Source of the DNA: Dasyornis broadbenti
Taxonomy: Eukaryota > Chordata > Aves > Passeriformes > Dasyornithidae
NCBI GenBank assembly: GCA_013397935.1
Contig: VZRN01006406.1
Span: 868,001 to 932,000 of the forward strand
Direction of reading: 5' to 3'
DNA length: 64,000 nucleotides
Part shown: in pieces, positions 1 to 11,720 of the stretch
How positions within the stretch are numbered: the stretch's first letter is position 1
How the letters are laid out: the number at the start of each line of letters is the position of its first letter
Notes under the pieces: generated by a model
Seen by the model: only the letters and a program-made list of their open reading frames with translations
Told to the model about the DNA's origin: nothing
Database searches by the model: none
Made by a program: the position numbers and the translations under genes

Positions 1-429
1 ACACAGAAATAGTATTTGCAGTTGTTTGCACATGACATTATTTCCTGGGAACCTGGTTTGTACGTACAATTAAAGACTTGTAAATCTGAGGAAATCTTAA
101 ATTAAGGCACCAAAATGTGCCTGCAAACACTTGTGCCTGCCATTTTTCAACTGTAATAATGGGAGTCCTGTTAAACCTAGGATGAAAAATTGGTCCTGTG
201 TCAATAACCTGCATGAATGATGTTAGAGGAAACTGGCAAGTCATCAAAAGACCCTGTTCTCCATTTAATTCTCTTCCTAGCTCATTATGGATTATCACGT
301 TTTGTCTAGTTAGTGGCATGATTATGGAAATAGAAAAGCTATTTCTCTTTGCTTCTTATCTAAAAGATGAATGAGGCACGTGTAATTGGCTTAAGTTATC
401 ATTTAGCAGTGAGCTCTGGTGATGCAGGG

Positions 430-450
430 TTTTTTTTTTTTTTTTTTTTT
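430..450. repeat. Poly-T run, 21 nt
   Basis: A run of 21 T with no recognisable retroelement beside it. The lysine-rich open frame on the minus strand here is an artefact of this run. Confidence 0.95.
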
Positions 451-2279
451 GTCCTCGGCCTGAAGTCCTGAGAGACAGTAAATGGCTGGTGTATTCCCCT
501 GGTTGTTTTCTGTCCCCAGTGCCCACATGCTTAGCCGAGAGCAATGCACCCATTCAGGGCTGAAGTACTCTTTTTTTCCCAGAAAAAAACAGTCGTAAAT
601 AACTCAGCAGGTGGAGATGATCATCAGGGCATGAAACACCACCACAAAAACAACAGCTGAATGGCCTGAGCACATCCAGGGAGCCACATCCACCCTCACC
701 TGGGACTCAGTCCTTGTCCCACTGCCCTAAACCTGCCTGAGCTGTTGCTGTACCTGTGGTTTGTGTGATCCCCAGAAGCAGGATCTGTGCTCCAGGCAAC
801 ACGGGCTCCCACCTCCTGGAGTGTGCTGGAAAACCATGGGGGATTTTGAAAACATTTTTCTTTTCAATACTAAGAGAATAAAAATGGCAAGAACAGGGCA
901 GGTGTCGTCACCAGAAAGGGTTTTTCTTTCCCCTCGTTAGGCTCTGATGTGTTGGAGATGCTCCTAAACAAGCTTTTCCCACTGGGATGTTGAGCCCTGG
1001 TTAGAGCTGTGTCAGCTCATGAGGACCACTCAGTTTGCACGCTTTGGGCCCAGAATAGCCAGGTTTTGGTGCTTAAAAGCGTTTGCCAAAAAGCGCATCA
1101 GTCATGAAGGTCATTGGTGCTGTCAGTGCATTTCCTCAGGCCTCAGAGGACACTGGCCAATGATGTTAATTGGAAACCATAAAACATTGGGAAAAGCCCA
1201 AGCAATTTTGAAAAGGAGCTTTTTACCTTCCTGTGATCTCTTATACCTTTACTCAAAGAGCAAATACTGTCTGAGAAACGAAGGGGAAATTTGTTCATCT
1301 TGATTTTTCACAGTGGAGAAAAAGAGCAGTGGGAAGGAGAGAGGATGCTTTCCGTCTGGCTTACAGTATTGGAGCTTAGTTCTTCTCTCAGTATTTTATC
1401 CAAAACCTATTTTTAATAACGTCAAAATAATAATTGCTGAAATTCCATTTTTTTTTTACTTGCAAAGTATCATTGGCAAAAATTTTTTCGCAGCTTCCCT
1501 TGGCAGTCAGTCGGAGCAGCAGAATTTGATGGACCCTGACGATACAGAGGGACAAAGGCAGCTTTAGAGGACATAAAACTATCTGGGCAACAACTCTCTC
1601 AGCCCAAATTGCCTCTGCTGTGTTCCTCTGTTGCCTGACAATATGCTCTCAAGAAAACACAAAATGTTGTTCTCTTTATGGGAAAGGCTTGCAAGATGTA
1701 TTTTTTTTTTTTTTTTGCATGTGTTTATTGAAATAAGAAAAAAAGCCAGAAAGGAAGCAGAAAAAAGGCCCAGAAAAATTACAGAACCTTTTTCTCCAAA
1801 TTACCTCTGTTGTAAAAAATGTCACAGCAGAAGACTTCATATTCCAAAAATATCAGCCAGCTCCATGAGCTGTGAGTGAATGTAGACCCAAGTGAGATGA
1901 GGATCAGGCCTAATTTGCTCATAATTATGTTAAACTCATAAAAAACAATTTGCCATTTTTCTGGAACCAACCCCCAAATTGTACTTTTCATATCTAGGAA
2001 TACGCCGGTGAACAATCCATTACATTGTCCTCCCACAGTTATTATTTTCCGCAGTGACAGGGAGCTGACAGGAGACTGTGGCTCCAGGTTGTGAATGAGC
2101 AGCGGGAACAGATGGGTTTGCGAGAGGCAGCAATCCTGCTCTCCTGCTAAAAATGCTACAAACAGGAACCCCCCCAGCTAACGTGCCCTGAAAATATAGA
2201 TCAGAGGAATCGTCTCCAAGCAAAGGATTTCACAACACTTTCCAGGAAGCATCAATATCTGTGTAATAAGAAAATGGAA

Positions 2280-2430
2280 CTGCAGATGCTAAAGTACTTA
2301 TTGCACTTTTTAAAAAAATACAGGGACAGCTTCAATTATTCCACTATCATGTACTAAATAAGGTTGATTAATCAAGGTTTAAGATAACAGAAGGAGTTTT
2401 CAATGCCATTAATGTGTCTCATGGGATTCA
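2280..2430. promoter_or_regulatory. Candidate regulatory block around a TTGATTAATCAA palindrome
   Basis: The perfect 12-bp palindrome TTGATTAATCAA (2364-2375) is a paired homeodomain-type site. It sits in an AT-rich stretch with TTCAATTATTCC upstream and CCATTAATGTG downstream. No repeats are seen. Twelve-bp palindromes are expected by chance several times in this window, so support is weak. Confidence 0.2.
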
Positions 2431-5400
2431 CCCTTCTTTTGGGTAATGGGAAGCTTCTGGTAGTGAAGATGTAGATAATAAGGATTTATAGCACCGTAAT
2501 GTGCAGTGTTTTTCATAAGGGACACTATGAAAACATGGAGACTTGTCAGCAAACACTATTCCAATTATTTAGTTGCCCGCTGGCATGCCAAGATGGGGCT
2601 GTCTCTGGTGCTTCACCCTCATCTCAGCCTTTTGCTTTCTCTCCTTGCCTTTGTCTCCCAGCAGCACTTGTGTTTCTGCTTCCAGATGTGCACAGCCCCT
2701 TCTTGCCAAACAACCACCTGAAAAAAGGAGAAAAGTCATGTAAGGGCGTCTTTGCCATTCCCAATTTTCCCAGCAATCTTACAGGACCACAAGTGGACTT
2801 CACATGTCCCTCAATGGGAAGGGTCTAGGGCAACAGTTCTGGAGCTGCAGTGGAAGTGAGAATAACCCAGAAAATTATGATCTCAGGCGGAATTCTCACA
2901 AAAGGTTTTTCCCATGGTCCTGCTGGGGCCTTTGAAGGAAACCTGAGCAGAAAGGGCTGGTACAAAACCAGTGAGAGGTGTTCAAACCTTAATGAATCAA
3001 CAGTTGAGCTCTTCATCTAACCAACCAAAGTCAAGAGAAGTTTCTCCATCTTTTTCCATCTTCCTGTGTCTCCTGGGCAATTTCACAAGGAATTTGGCAA
3101 TATTATACTTTGGGCTCTGCATCTTCCTTGTTCATTATAATTTTTCTATTATTCTCTCTGCTGTGTCAGTTTTCTGGACCCTCAAGCATAAATGTAAGAC
3201 CCTGCTGCAAGTCAGCTCTTGACCCAGGATGGTGCAAGCTTGCCACCGTTCACCCCTCAATGCCAGGCCAGCCTGCCAGACCATGGAAACACACTTGGTA
3301 ATGCCACAGCTCCGTCCTGGCAATGCCATCACCCCATCTGGGTGATGTGAGACAAAATAGACACAAAACTAACGGGACTCAAATGAAATATGTGAGCTGC
3401 AATGTGCAAGCATGACTCAGGCACTGCAGCCAGGCACTCCCCGGCGTCTGGCTGTGTCCCAGAGACATTTTTCTCCCTGGCTTTAGTTGACACATTCAGG
3501 CCGATACATTATGTTTATATTTTTGACAGGTTATGATGTAAAGAAGGTTATCACTTCCTCACTGGGGGAGGATGCAGGCTTGACAGAGCCTGGCTGACCT
3601 TTTAGCTGGGCTCTGATCTGTCTTCTGCCCCTTCCCACACAGTCGCCCCTCTCCTGCCACTGTGGGACAAGTGCTGGAACACCTGTCCTGGATCCTGTAT
3701 CCCCCCACTCCTTCTTTGCTGTCAAGGTCACAATAGGGGAGTGAATGCCCAGTCCATTCCCATGGAACAATTGCACACCCTGCAGCTCCAAATACATCTT
3801 TTTATAAAAAAAAGACACATCTTCTACAGAGCTAGGACGTGTTGCACATGGGTGCATTTTTCCATTGGGGAAGGATATGTTGGGAAAGTGGCAATGCTGG
3901 ACCATGATCCCTTGGCACCAGACTCTGCATGGAGTGGTGAGGGGGAGGGTGGGCAGCCCAAGCAGGCATCACTGCACCCACAGGCAGAGAGCAATGGCTG
4001 GGGTAGGAGCAGTTATCCTGTTAAATGAGAGTTTTACTATTTCCCTTAGTGAGAACTGAATTATTTCCTTCAGCAGGCACGGAGTTCGGGTTGCTGCTTT
4101 TGAAAAATGTAGCTGGAATAAATACTGTATGTGTCCCAGATGGGGTTTTTTCCTCACTATATTCTCTAATTTCCTTCCTACAGAAGAAATACTTGCATTT
4201 GTTGCTTTCCCTCCTTATGCATTTGCTACCAGGGCTTTTGAGCCCAAGGCCCTCACTTTGAATAGAAACAGCGTCTGGTGTTTCCTCTGTTTAAGGGCAA
4301 AGCACCTGGAGGATGCATTGCTTCAGCCCTGACCTATTTCTATGCTCAGCACGTTTTTCTCCCTTTCCCCACAGACATGAGGAGTTGTCCCAAACCCTGG
4401 GGCTACTTTCTGCTTCCAGATCTCTGGAATGTCCCTTGCAGCAGGGCTGGGGGGAACCGACCTTCCTGAGGGGCAACAGCACAGGACTCTCTCCTCTGTG
4501 TTTCTGCCTCTTTAGGGCACCTTTTGCTCCCTGTGAACTGTAAGAAAAATGTCATTTATCAGGGAAGGTGCTCCACACGTATTTAACACTGAAAGGGAAT
4601 CTCAGGAGCAGACACATAAGGCAATTGCATGTGTGTTTTTCAGACCTAATTAGACTGAACTCTGTAATTGTGAGATGCATTTCTGACTATTTTTTTTTTT
4701 TTTTCCTATTAGAGAAATAACCCCTCTTTTATCAAGGCTGAGCTAAACCCCAAGTGGAAAGGCGAGGGAAGGAGGAATAATTAATGCTGATGAAGATTCT
4801 GCCTGCCATGGGAGCACTCCCGTTAAAATGTGCCCCTCCAGCACAGGAAGCTCTTGTGTGATGCGCCTGGGACCAGAGAGGGGTGGCCAGGGCTGGGTTG
4901 TCCCCAGCATTAAGGGACTTTTAAGCTGTCACTTCCACACAAAGGGGTGTGTTTAGCTCCATGGACTCCAGGGATCCTCACAGGTGTTAAATGTACAACA
5001 GAGCTCTGAGGGGTGGACATTCCATGAAGAGCGTGCTTACCCTAGGTAGTTACTGATGGGATGGCAGCGGCTTGGGAGGGCTGAGCTGTGCATTGCTAAG
5101 ACTGTGGGTACCGTCTTTCCAGTAGGATCAAACCTTCGGAAGAACCAGACACCCAGATTGAGATGATTTGGAACAGAAAAATATCTGGGATTTGGGTGAC
5201 GGGGCTCAGCCTGGGGCAGATCTGAAATCCAAAACGGCAATTCATGGAGGAGAATAAAATACTTGGAAGAGGAGATTTACACAATTTTAAGGCAGCTCAC
5301 CTTCCTTCTGCCCAGCGCAGGCACTGTGGTACCTCACGCAGAGCATGCAGGAGCAGAGGGGTGACATTGCTGATGTCACACGTGGACAGCAGCGGTGACA

Positions 5401-5989
5401 GCAGCGTGTTGGGTCAGCTCAGCATCCTCTGCCCAGCTGGGTGCAGATGGTGTTCACCACACAACGGCCTGACAAAGGCACCTCTCAAGAGCAGAGCCAT
5501 TCCATGCTGTGGGGATGTTATTTAGGATGCAGAGGTGTGGAGGGGTGACACAGCTTTATTATGCCTCATAAAAATAAATTCAGGAGAGATAAAAAAAAAA
5601 AACAACGCTTATATTTGAAAAGAGGGAGGAGTAACGCAGATAAAAGATATGAATTTTTCCTCCAAGACACATTGCTAAATAGGCTCTTCTTGTTCACTGA
5701 GGTTCAGTAATGCAAGTTGACAGGATATTAAGGTTATTCCAGGTTCTTCTGTCTCCCAGGGTCATAAGCCTTCTGCTATGCATGTTAATCCATCTTAGCA
5801 TTCCTCCGAGTAGCTGCATAAGTAGGGCAATCGGTTTAGTATGTATTCTTTCCATTTACAGCCTGGCTGGGAGGAGAAACCTACTAATTAACAGAATACC
5901 CCTAGAAAATCAGGAGTCATTTTAATAATACAGAGACTCGCACAACGTTCTGCAATTAAAGATAAACCTTCCTCTGAAATATTTCAGGG

Positions 5990-8900
5990 GTGAGAGGAGG
6001 AGGCGATCCAAAAGAGAAGGACCCTGGAGGCGTTTATCCTGCAGCTCTTCCCTCTGCCCTTCTCTTCCCCTGGGTGTTGCCACATATGGCTGCTGAGCCA
6101 CATCTCTCTGTGACTGGAGAGAAAACAAGAGCCTGAGTCTCTCTGCATCTCCCTGCAAGCTCAGGCTTTCCTCCCAAATAGCAGCTGAAAAGTTCCTGTC
6201 CATTCTGTGCCGGAGGATTCTCCTACACTGACCAAGCCACGCAACCCCAGCCCTTGGTGTGCTACACACCTGAATATATTCCCCTTTTTTTCCAGGCCAT
6301 TTAAAACCCCACCATATTTCAAGCAGCTGCTACAATGACATCAGTGAGTAATGTTAAAAATAATAGCGCTCATTTTGAGACTGAAAAGTCAAATAACCGC
6401 CCTGAAATTTGCCGCTCTCTCCCCTTGTTCAGCATGAATCATTCCTGAGCTCCCAAGTGCTTTCCAAATTATCTAATGCTGCCTGAAAACCATTTCTCTA
6501 TCTTAATACTTGTGCTTGTTTTGAGGAGCACTGGAGCACAGAGCAGAGGGTGAGCAGGGCTAGGGGTACCTCTGCCCCCACTTCTCATCTGCTGTAGCAA
6601 GAGGTCCTCTCTGAATGTACAGGCATTCAATTAAAATGAATTAGTAACAATAATTACAAGAGTATCTAAATATTTTGCTTTGAGCTGGCCTTTAACAGAA
6701 TATTTTTGGATTTGTATTTCCTTTTATCATTTCTGCAAGAAACGAGTAATATTTGCCCTGATTTCCACTTGAGCCAGAGGTTTTAAGCAGGCAGCTGTTC
6801 AGACACTTCCATCCTTAACTCTTGCAGCAGCGATGGGAATGCCCTGCTCTCCAGCTGGGGGATGGGGTTTGCCTAACCCTGGATAATCTGTCATTCCTGC
6901 AGTGATGGGCTGCACAAGAAAAAACCAGATGTACCATTACTTGATGTCCGACACAGAGTGAGTTAAGTAATTTCACCTTTAAAGATGGGAATTTTTTTCT
7001 GAAAGACAGAAGGAGACAGCTAAAGCTAATATTCCCTTCTAGGGAAAGACTTACTCTAGATCAAAAAGCATCCTGACCTGCAGCCAGCAGAGGTTGGTGG
7101 GAATAACTCCATGCTGCAATGGATTTGGGATCAGGTCTTGATGTGTGAACACCCTCCCAAAACTACAAAATGTGGTCACTTTCCCAAAGCATTTGTTGTC
7201 AGAGAGATATTATGGGTATATCACAAAGGTGATGGCATCCCTAGGGATGAGGTAGAACTGGGAAGAGGGTGGTCATTGGGATCAGAGATCTCTGTAACGC
7301 CAGAAAAATCATCAGTGATGTGGGGCAGTCCCAGACACAGCACAATGCTTGAGTCCAGCAGGGGTTTATTCCTGGATAGATGATGGAGAATCATAAAATG
7401 TTCTTCATCTTCACTGCCAAAAACTAGAATATAGCACAGGCTGTGTAATACAACACAGAGGGCAGGGGGAAATTGGATGAGTGTATTTATAGATACGAAG
7501 TGAGATTGTTTTCAGTTATTGAGATGAAAACATCTCTCTTTTCATCCACTATCTGCTTGAGTTAGGTATCATAGACTGTAACTTCACTTAGCAAAGTGCT
7601 GTGGCCCTGACAGCACTGGGGCTGCCACCGTGGAGCTGCCATCCACCAGGGACCTTGCTCAAGTCATTACAGAGAAAACATTCTTAGGAAAAAATGAAAT
7701 AAAAAATGTTATGGTGCACCTGATTAGTGGAATAATTTTTACTTGTAGGTGAAATATTTGAAGTTGAGAGACTGAGTATATGCAACACTAAACAACTTGG
7801 GTGTCAAACTTACATAACTGCCTTCCTGGGGAGGACCAGACATGTCTGCTTTCCAGCAGGTATTTCCTCAGGTTTTCTGAAGAGGTCATAACAGTCTCTG
7901 CTACCAGGGGATGCTCCTGTCCCACTTTGAGTACACAGAGTGTGACGTCTCCCCATGCCCTGACTCTGCTGGCTGGACAGGCTGAGTTTGCGGCAGAAAC
8001 GTGCTCACTGTCACTTCTCACCACTCAGCCAAAAACACTGGGAAATACAGATGGCCTTGCTTAGGAAAGCCTGGATAATATTTCGTCTCCTTCTCCATTC
8101 TAGGGAAACCATATTAATTAAAATTATATACAGAAGATGGCTTTATCTCCTTTTATTAACAAGATAAAAGGAATCTGTGAATTCATGGAATAACTCCAGT
8201 GATTTTGAACTGATGAGCAAAGGATGAGTTGGTCTCAGAAAACAAAATGCCATTTAGCCAATGGAGTAAGCAAAACAATAAATGATTCCCATTTAGAACA
8301 ATCGATAAGGTGGTTACAGAAGATATTATATGATCCAAGATTAATTAGGGATGACAGATTCCCCAAAGGGATAAAACACAGGACAAATATGAAATCTAAA
8401 TGAGAATTCAGTTAACAACTTGCTCCACAGCTTGGTGCTCCAGCATTCCATGCTGTTCCAAAGACCAGAGCAGCAATCTGAGCATTCCAAGATGGATATG
8501 TGCATTGTGTGCTACCTGATATAAAAAATCAGTGGGTATGTCAGGAGGCTGGGAGGTGAAGGGAAAGCCAAGGAGGCAGGAGCCTGGCCAGGTTTTGCTC
8601 TTCTCAAAGCAGAGCTTTGTGTCAGGGTCGCACGTGCCTGCACCTGACTGCCTCCACAGCGGCCTCGGCAGAGCTTGGGAAAACCTCCAAGGTTAATTCA
8701 AGAGCTGGAAATCCTCCTGCAGCATCTGAACAAGGGCAGGAGGTCCCACACCCAGCACTTTCCACTGCTCTGTCGGGGAGGCATCCGCCTGCAGCCAAAT
8801 GGGGCACTGCCAGCCCCTAAATTCACCCTGCTGTGCCAGGGCACCAGGACAGGAAAGGTCCCCACAGCCGGTGGCTTGTACCAGTCTCTCACGATGGAGG

Positions 8901-9530
8901 TTCCAGGCAAAAGTTCACGCACTCCATCTTCTCCTCCCTTATTAGACATCAGCTGAGTCATTCTGACAGTGCGCTTTACTAATCTCATCGAGGAGTGCTG
9001 AAATATTTCAGTGTAAACCTCATCCTTGGGGGTTTAAAGCGATTGCGCAGTCTCAGCTGACCAACAGCATCCCTGTGGAAGTCCCGCTGCCCTGGGATGT
9101 TGCTGCATGAACTCAGTCTGTCCTGCCTTATTACCCTCAGAGCTCTCCAGCAACCTTTTGTTGTTGTTTTTTCATCCTAGGTAGAGAAACTACAGAACTT
9201 TCTATACCATGTGAGTTGAGATGTTGCTTTACAAAAGGCTTTTTGAGAGTGTGTGTCCTCAGCTGAAGCTCTGAGGCCCGTGGAGATGCTGGTGCAGACT
9301 GGGGTTCTCCTTAGCAGCAAACCAGTCTGTCCTCTGGGAGCCAAAACTGGCCTGAAATGCCAGGGATGATCTGTGTAGCTCCAAATGCATGCCATTATAC
9401 CCCAACAGAGAATGAGATGCCATCGTGGTACATGTAGTAAATCATTTCAGATGAGTGCCAATTAAAGCCAGCTTGGGGTGTTCTTAATTTAAGGGAAGTT
9501 CCACCTCCTTTTAAACCACTTTTACCATTT
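5990..9530. other. Non-coding, unique sequence
   Basis: No gene or clear TE. AT-rich parts at 6340-6480, 6600-6760 and 8100-8400 alternate with a GC-richer part at 8560-8900. The 14-bp palindrome CTGAAATATTTCAG lies at 8998-9011 and also just outside this block, at 5974-5987. Confidence 0.65.
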
Positions 9531-9532
9531 TG

Positions 9533-9602
9533 GCCAGATCAGGAGCTGGACATGATGATCCTTGTGTGTTCTTTCCAACTCAGGATATTCCATGATTCTG
9601 TT
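9533..9602 (+). mobile_element. CR1 LINE, 3' terminal fragment
   Basis: About 70 bp of the CR1 3' tail. It contains GGAGCTGGACATGATGATCC, then CTTTCCAACTCAGGATATTC and an end in CATGATTCTG, in the order of the avian CR1 3' UTR. It is heavily 5'-truncated, as expected from aborted target-primed reverse transcription, and has no coding capacity. The left edge is approximate. CR1 tails lack poly-A, and none is seen here. Confidence 0.88.
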
Positions 9603-9604
9603 CA

Positions 9605-11300
9605 AGGAATAAAGTGCATCGGCTGAACCAGGCCAGGAATCCCCCAGCCCCATGCATGGTGGTGGGTAGCAGCCTGCACAGCCCACACAGAGGGTTATTC
9701 TCACCATCTTCTTCCCCCCAGAGGTTTATATTCCCATTTTCCTGGCAGCTGTGAGTGGTGTGACTCCCCAGTCCCAGCCCTAGCCCATGAGCTGCCATCT
9801 CCGACTGCCTGTCCCAGATGCTGTATCTACCACATGGGTGGCCGCTGATTCTCACACTGAGAGCTGGTTTAAATCATCCCAGGCTCGCATGTGAGTCTAT
9901 TTATTTTAACACTGTGAAGCTTGTTCATTCTCTAGACAGTATGTTAGGGCTGGGGGCCAAAATCCACGCTGCTGTATAGCTTTCGCCTTCAGATTTATAA
10001 TTTAGCGCAAGGGGGCTGGGGAGGCGTAAGCCAGGGCAGAAGACTGTGAAGAAGTTTCACCATGCTCCCATCTGCACTGCATTTAATTTACAAGGTAGAT
10101 TAAAATCATGGTACATCTTTGACCTCATTTAGTTTGGGTTGCCTGCAAGATTTAGCTTTTGTTTCATCTTTTTGCTCCTGGGGACCGTGCAGCCAAGCGG
10201 AGATTCATACCAGGAGCAGAGCCCGCAGTTTCTCTCCTTTGTTGAAAGACACAACGATGCAAAATGAGAATTAAACCATTTTCTCAGTGCAGCCAGATCA
10301 AAGTCGAACCGAAGGAGATGCCAGCTCTTCTCATTGATTCCAGCTTTGCTCCCCTGGGATTGGCGGTGCAGGAAGGTCACACGTGCAAGAAACTGGTGCA
10401 TCAGATGAGAATTTCTCAAGCCGGTGTTTTTCTTGCAGCCAGGTCCCACAGGACACCCCCTCTGCTCAGCTTTTGACTGATGGTTCATCCCCATCTTGGC
10501 AGGGAAATTGAATCCAGCATGCAGCATGCTCCAGGTGCATTGCTGCAGATGCCTCTGGCTGCAAACAGCCCTTCAAATGCAGGGTGAGGTGGGAGCTCCT
10601 CACACCCTAAATCATTTATGCTGTCACAGCAATTAGCTGCTGTAACCCAGAAAAGATACTTGAAGTGGAACAGCTCTCCCCTTCAAGGAAATAAGGTTTT
10701 CTGCTTATTTATTCACCAAGGACGTGCCCCAGTTCCTCGGCACTGCCTGGTCACATTCTGGCCCTCCAGTCTAATGTCTGTGGCAGCTGGACTCAGGTTT
10801 AACTGGCGTGGGGCAGAGTTAAGGTTACTGACTGGCCTTTCCCTTTTCTGGCCACTGTTTCGGATGTTTAGGAGAGCTGAAAGGGCTGGGAATTGTCTAA
10901 GCTCAAGCATCCCTTGGAGGTCACAGTTGCCACCACGTGCAGACAGGGTGTCACACTGTCCCCTGGGGAGCTCACAGAGCTCGGGGTAAAGCTGGGTGGG
11001 TCACTTTGATAGTCACGGGACTGTTTTAGGATAAATCAAATGATGCTAAAAAGCAATATTGAGCTGGGCAGGACAGTGCCCCTGAGGAGCAGTGCTGCAC
11101 CAACTGTATTTTGAGCTCACCTTGAAGGGCATTAATTCTCTTCCCACACCTCTCAATTGTTTTTGAGCCTTGGAACAAAAGCCTTCATTCAAAATAAGCT
11201 TTTCAATCTGTTTGTGGCAATTAGTGAAACACACTTTAAATCCTTTACTACACTGGAGAGCTCTACATGAAGGATTCTCCACCCAGCCTTGCCACTGGTT
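9605..11300. other. Non-coding, unique sequence
   Basis: No gene recognised. The stretch 9880-10450 is repeat-free, with AT-rich words such as TTTATAATTTAGCGC and GCATTTAATTTACAAGG, and could hold a conserved element. The 132-codon minus-strand frame at 10129-10527 has no recognisable domain. Confidence 0.6.
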
Positions 11301-11720
11301 AAAAAGCTTCCAAGTGCAGGATTAAATTCACGCACATGAAATCAGTTTTCAGATACAGTAGGCAACCCATTAAGCTTTGTGTGGTTATGCAAGCTGATAC
11401 AAATGCCTTATTAATTAGAAAATCAATCACGCTGTCCAGCTGATTGATGCTAATCCTACACTGAAAGGGGGGAACAATAGTATCATCAAGACGATATCAT
11501 TTCTTCCCATTACAGGGAAGAGGACAAGACTGCATTTCAAAGTGATTCTGCTGTAATGAGCTGCAAGAATATACACCATGTAGTAAGGGCTCTTTTAAGA
11601 TGTGGCACATTATTTTGATCAATAATACTCAAATTCATTCTGGATCCTGAAACTAAGGAAATTTCATATGAAGATTAAAGGAAATTATAATATGATCAGA
11701 ACGATCACAGAGGAGGAGAG
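11300..11720. promoter_or_regulatory. Candidate enhancer: PBX/HOX inverted pair
   Basis: An AT-rich, repeat-free stretch. ATCAATCA (11422-11429) and its exact reverse complement TGATTGAT (11441-11448) are 11 bp apart. Both are PBX/HOX-type octamers. TTAATTAG lies at 11411-11418 and a TAATCC core (OTX/PITX type) at 11451-11456. Further downstream are TTTGATCAATAATAC and GCTGTAATTATCC. It reads like a conserved non-coding element, but conservation could not be tested. Confidence 0.3.

Larger units (their letters stand above)
1..5940. other. Non-coding, mostly unique sequence
   Basis: No gene is recognised. It holds homopolymers at 430-450, 1701-1716 and 4690-4704, a short A12 at 5591, and the candidate block at 2280-2430. 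Short open frames overlap on both strands without domains, such as the 124-codon minus-strand frame at 3531-3905. No CR1 was found. Confidence 0.7.

Noticed and set aside
7386..7402. GAATCATAAAATGTTC as a reverse CR1 end
   Set aside because: The CR1 sequence expected next to it is absent on both sides.
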